Shown here: piece by piece, positions 34,638-37,879 of the stretch
Numbering within the stretch: the first letter of the stretch is position 1
How the letters are laid out: each line of letters begins with the position of its first letter
Assembly: GCA_013791765.1 (NCBI GenBank)
Contig: VMTC01000086.1
Location: forward strand, 1-37,879
DNA length: 37,879 nt
Source: Rhodoferax sp.
GTDB taxonomy: Bacteria > Pseudomonadota > Gammaproteobacteria > Burkholderiales > Burkholderiaceae_C
Direction of reading: 5' to 3'
Notes under the pieces: generated by a model
What the model saw: only the letters and a program-made list of their open reading frames with translations
Told to the model about the DNA's origin: nothing
The model's database searches: none
Position numbers and translations under genes: made by a program

Positions 34638-34947
34638 CTGACCACACCACCAGCGTTAACTCAAAGTCGACATTCGAGCTGTTGTTGGGCTGGCTACGGT
34701 TTTGGCGAGCGTCGCCACCAGGGGGGGCCTGCCGGCGGCCCTGGCAGGGGCCTAATTTTAAAAATTCTAGAAACCAAAACCCCGAAGTCACTGCGGTTGA
34801 CGGATATCCCACTACGCCATCAGGCGTCGCCAGCCATCAAACTTGATCAGCCTTCTTGAAGGCGCTGGCCATCTGCACATCACATAATTTGACCAATTCA
34901 GAACAAAATACCCTCACGGGAGTTGGTCATGCTCAGAGCATCTGCGC
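34638..34947. other. Gene-free stretch with small hairpins at the mobile-element junction
   Basis: No credible gene is present. Visible structures are TGGCGA-GCG-TCGCCA (34703-34717), CCTGCC/GGCAGG (34728-34748) and an AT-rich palindrome TAATTTTAAAAATTCTA (34753-34769). These could be the end of an insertion element, but no matching partner was found. Confidence 0.4.
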
Positions 34948-35274
34948 AGATTTGTTCGCATCTTTCGTCCTCGCACTTGGCTCTTTTGCAACCGCAGCGC
35001 TGAGCAAAGCGTCAGCATCGAATCGGCCCAGCGCGCCTACCAAGGCGCGCGCCACCGTGCCCGCATCATGAAGAGCGGTGGCCCGCACACCCTGCGCCAC
35101 GGTTTTGCTACCCACTTGCTCGAAGGTGGCGTAGACCTCTTCACCATCCAGAAACTGCTGGGCCACAGCAACATCACCACCACCAGCCGTTACCTGCACT
35201 TGATCAGCCCGCAGTTTCGAGCACCCAAAGACATCGATCCGCTGGACCTGCTGGCGGGCCTGCCCAAGCTGTAG
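34948..35274 (+). pseudogene. C-terminal fragment of a tyrosine recombinase
   Basis: The C-terminal catalytic part of a XerD-like integrase: [20 protein letters not shown] (HxxR box) and [19 protein letters not shown] (H and catalytic tyrosine). In-frame homology goes back to about 34955 ([20 protein letters not shown], then IESAQRAY), without a start codon; the first catalytic arginine and the core-binding domain are missing. Position directly ahead of an IS91-type transposase is the usual order in IS91-like elements that carry an integrase. Confidence 0.75.
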
Positions 35275-35297
35275 AGCGATCAGACAAGCTTAAGCGC

Positions 35298-36506
35298 ATG
35301 ACCGCTAGCGTGGCGGGGGCGCTGCGCCAGTTTGGCGCCGCTTATCTGGCCCAGCACAGCCTCTCAACACCCCAAGCCAAAGCCTGGCGAGGTATTGCTG
35401 CCTGCCACACCGCAGCGCTGGGCGGAGACCGCCTGGCCTGCGATGCCGGTGGCCACAGCCAGTGGCACTACCACTCCTGTCGCAACCGCCATTGTCCGCA
35501 GTGCGGCACAAGGGCCAAAGACGCCTGGCTGCAAGAGAGGGGCTGGCGCAGGTGCTGGACGTTCCCTACGCTCACATGGTGTTCACGCTGCCACACAGCT
35601 TGAATGGCCTGTATGGCGCCCACCCACGCTGGGTGATCGACACCTTGTTTGCCTGCGTGGCCCAAACCCTCAGCGAGTTTGCGGCGAACCCGCGTTGGTT
35701 GGGTGGGCAACCAGCCTTCACGCTGGTGCTGCACACCTGGGGACAGGAGTTGCAGCGCCATGTTCATGTGCACGCCGTTATCGCCTGTGGCGCCTTGGCC
35801 GCAAATCATGACAGCGGCACAGACCAATGGGTGCAGCCCACGCGTTCGCCGGAGTTTTTGTTTCCAGTCACTGCCTTGTCCAACGTGTTTCGAGGCAAGT
35901 TCATGGCCGCCTTGCAGGCGGCGCACGAGTGCGGTGACATTGCCGACGACCCCCAGCGTGGCAATGTGGATTGGGCCAGGCGCCACCAGGCGCTGTACCG
36001 CCACAACTGGGTGGTGTATGCCGAGACACCATTGGGTGGCCCGGCTCAGGTGCTGGAGTATCTGGCGCATTACACACACCGCACGGCCATCAGCAACGAG
36101 CGCATCGTCAAGATCACTTCCGATCAGGTGGCATTCAAGGTGCGCGCAGATGACAAAGGAGGCAAGCGTACCGTCAAATTCGACGGCGTGGAGTTTGTGC
36201 GCCGCTTCCTGCTGCATGTGCTGCCCACCGGGCTCAAGCGCATTCGTCACTATGGATTGCTCGCCCCCAGCAAAGCCCAGTTGCTGGCACAGGCGCGCAC
36301 GCAAAGTGCAGATGCCGCAAAGCAACCCCGTGGCACTGGAGTCGGCGCAAGACTTTATGCACCGGGTGGCAAAGGTGGACCTGCACCAGTGTCCTTGTTG
36401 CAGGCTGGGACGGCTGCGCGTGGTGGAAGCCATCAAGGGTTGCAAGACGTTACCGGTACCGGGCTCGCAGACAGCGATCACGCCGCACAGCACGGGGCCA
36501 CCATGA
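35298..36506 (+). pseudogene. IS91-family Y2 transposase, two frameshifts
   Basis: The N-terminal zinc-binding part (YHSCRNRHCPQCGTRAKDAW) reads in one frame to about 35530, then continues one base back (AQVLDVPYAHMVFTLPHSLN) to about 36305, then returns to the first frame (NPVALESAQDFMHRVAKVDL, then HQCPCCRLGRL) and stops at 36506. The middle part carries the catalytic HVHVHAVIACGAL and the two tyrosines in VLEYLAHYTHRTAISNERI. A one-base loss and a one-base gain would restore the gene. As it stands the transposase is not made in full length. Confidence 0.82.
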
Positions 36507-36985
36507 AAGCAGCGAATGGCTGGATTGACGGGGTGTTGGGTGTGGCTGGGTTGCACCGCCAGGGGGAACCGTGTGTCCAACGGCGAAAAGTGCTGGCTCT
36601 AGAAGTGACGCCGCCAGGGGTTGCACGGGTCAACTGCCAAGAAAATGGGACTGTACGACAGCGGCTGTCGGCAAAGCGCCTAAACGGTACCCCAGCCCCT
36701 GATATCCAAACTTACAATCCCCTGTAATCCACCGCACCTCAAGCGGTTCAGTCCAACGTGGTTTAACTGCCGAAAGGGGTAGTCGTGGTTTCTTCCAACT
36801 TTGCCTCACGGCAGATAAACGCTGATCCTTAGGATAAAACCAATTGCGGGCTCAGTCCGCGGGCTTCTGATTCACCCCATCAAGGACATTCATGGACGAC
36901 AACGTACGCCACAGGCCCAGCAACAGCGCTAAATGCAAGCAACGAGCCGAGTGGCGAGTGCGCCTGATCCAGCGGGACAATTTAG
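36507..36985. other. Stretch after the IS91 transposase without a clear gene
   Basis: The middle transposase frame stays open to 36727 but is only a run-on. A 33-codon frame (ATG at 36892, stop at 36991-36993) overlaps the start of the anti-sigma ORF; its product, with AKCKQRAEWRVRLIQRDN, may be chance or a remnant of a lost upstream gene. No sigma factor motif is visible. Confidence 0.35.
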
Positions 36986-37501
36986 ATGTTTGATGCTGCT
37001 CAGGCCGGACCACCGCGCAGGCCTATTGCCTGGTGGCGTGCGGCCACTATTGCCTGCCTACTGGTTATCGCCATCGCAACGGCCACAGGCGTGAGCATGT
37101 TTGAGCAGTTCGAGGCGCAAATACGTCATCTACAAACAAAACTTCAAAAGACTGCGCAGATCAGATACATCGCGATTCTGCTGGACGACAGCCAGGCTCC
37201 GGCGATGCTGGTCACGTCGGATCCGCAAGAGGGATCGCTTCAGATTCAGCGGCTCAATAACGTAACCGAAGGCCGTGCCGACAGCATGCAACTGTGGGCG
37301 CTGTCAGCCAACGGACAGTTGCGTTCACTCGGAGTTTTGACGAGCCCCGGTAAAACCTTGCGACTGCCGGTCGCCGAAAAGACACTGGCTGATATCTCCG
37401 AGTTGGCCATCAGCGTGGAAGACAAGGGCGCCACCACGCAGCGCCGAGAACCCAGTCTGCCTTATCTATTCAAAGGTGCGCTCGTGCAAAAAGCGTTGTG
37501 A
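36986..37501 (+). CDS. RskA-like anti-sigma factor, C-terminal part
   Basis: A 171-residue protein with one membrane helix near residues 20-40 (ATIACLLVIAIATATGVSMF) and the RskA periplasmic domain: RYIAILLDDSQAPAMLVTSD, then SMQLWALSANGQLRSLGVLT, then ELAISVEDKG and LPYLFKGALVQKAL. The N-terminal zinc-type sigma-binding domain, normally about 80-90 residues before the helix, is missing, and the frame is closed by a TAG just before the ATG. No sigma gene precedes it. It is probably a truncated relic after mobile-element damage, although the ORF itself is intact. Confidence 0.7.
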   Translation: MFDAAQAGPPRRPIAWWRAATIACLLVIAIATATGVSMFEQFEAQIRHLQTKLQKTAQIRYIAILLDDSQAPAMLVTSDPQEGSLQIQRLNNVTEGRADSMQLWALSANGQLRSLGVLTSPGKTLRLPVAEKTLADISELAISVEDKGATTQRREPSLPYLFKGALVQKAL

Positions 37502-37879
37502 CTCCGCACGAACTTCAGCTCTTACCACTTGAGTCAAGGTGTATTGCCCACCCGCTTACCATGAAGCAGCTTGAGACAACAAAAAAACCCGCTACGCTGG
37601 AAAACTAGCCATTACATTAAAGTGTTGATGGCTTTTTGGCAAAATTGGAGCATTGATTCAAGGTCGTATCTGTAGTGGATACGACCTTTTTCTTCGTCGG
37701 TGCTTGGCTATTTTTGGGCGAATGCCGCCGGATACGCGATGCTCAACGACTCGTACATTTGCGCCGTAAGTCAGGGAGTGAAGTAAAGAATATCTTCCAA
37801 GGCGATGGGGGCCTTAGCGAGGCCAAGCCGCATTGCCGGTGTCTGCTTGTCTTTTCCCGCCTTACAGTAGTTGTAGAAC
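37502..37879. other. Gene-free 3' end of the window
   Basis: No credible gene is visible in this 378-bp stretch. It holds an intrinsic terminator (listed separately) and a weaker hairpin AGCCAT/ATGGCT followed by TTTTTGG near 37607-37638. Confidence 0.4.
37662..37691 (+). terminator. Intrinsic terminator after the anti-sigma gene
   Basis: GGTCGTATC-TGTAGTG-GATACGACC is a perfect 9-bp stem with a 7-base loop, followed by TTTTTC. It is 160 bp past the anti-sigma stop codon on the same strand. Confidence 0.8.

Larger units (their letters stand above)
34948..36506 (+). mobile_element. Decayed IS91-type element (integrase tail plus Y2 transposase)
   Basis: The integrase fragment and the broken transposase form one unit in the same direction, 23 bp apart. 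True element ends (oriIS/terIS) were not identified, so the limits given are those of the genes only. IS91 elements move by rolling-circle replication and can carry neighbouring DNA with them. Confidence 0.6.

Noticed and set aside
36507-36727. C-terminal run-on of the middle transposase frame
   Set aside because: After about 36305 the genuine transposase tail lies in another frame, so this part is read-through of shifted sequence.

Overview
The window looks like chromosome of a Burkholderiales bacterium, most likely a Comamonadaceae member close to Rhodoferax or Polaromonas. This is an inference from the ahcY-tlyA-metF cluster under an S-adenosylhomocysteine (SAH) riboswitch, the pgpA-pncC pair, a GspA/GspB pair, the high-GC codon use of the core genes, and a family of short dispersed repeats that I associate with this group. 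No rRNA, tRNA or CRISPR array was seen.

Bases 1-6806 are an accessory island. It opens with the 3' fragment of a cation-diffusion-facilitator gene, a DUF2798-like pseudogene and a possible IS21-type end. Then comes a minus-strand operon: a four-cluster Fe-S subunit, a Tat-exported molybdopterin oxidoreductase of the PsrA/PhsA/TtrA/Arr type, and its TorD-like chaperone. A PAS-LuxR regulator is transcribed divergently. The last 95 bp at the cation-efflux 3' end occur again as a direct repeat at 6712-6806, so the operon lies between two copies of one sequence. No quinol-oxidising membrane subunit is encoded nearby.

Bases 6900-32100 are core genome. They hold a TlpA thioredoxin with a SnoaL-PAS-GGDEF diguanylate cyclase, pepP with a MurU-like nucleotidyltransferase, ferredoxin-NADP reductase, gspA-gspB, a YXWGXW protein, an AsmA protein, a glycine-rich secreted protein, a cardiolipin-synthase-like phospholipase D, pgpA-pncC, the methyl cycle operon (SAH riboswitch-ahcY-tlyA-metF), prfC, a DUF2721 protein and an ABC-F ATPase. 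The last is followed by a four-gene run of a J-domain protein and three unrecognised, probably helical proteins.

Bases 32200-37879 are a second accessory zone. It has a CBS-domain gene under an FNR-type box, a group II intron 3' fragment (reverse transcriptase plus domains V/VI) joined to a zinc-ribbon gene, a decayed IS91-type unit (integrase tail plus a twice-frameshifted Y2 transposase), and the C-terminal part of an RskA-like anti-sigma factor with no sigma gene.

The structure that ordinary annotation would miss is a family of about 60-bp repeats, seven copies here, five of them inside conserved protein genes and read through without breaking the frame. Separately, two palindromic elements of 161 and 166 bp share a centre; one forms the 3' ends of two convergent genes and the other the 5' end of the diguanylate cyclase gene.
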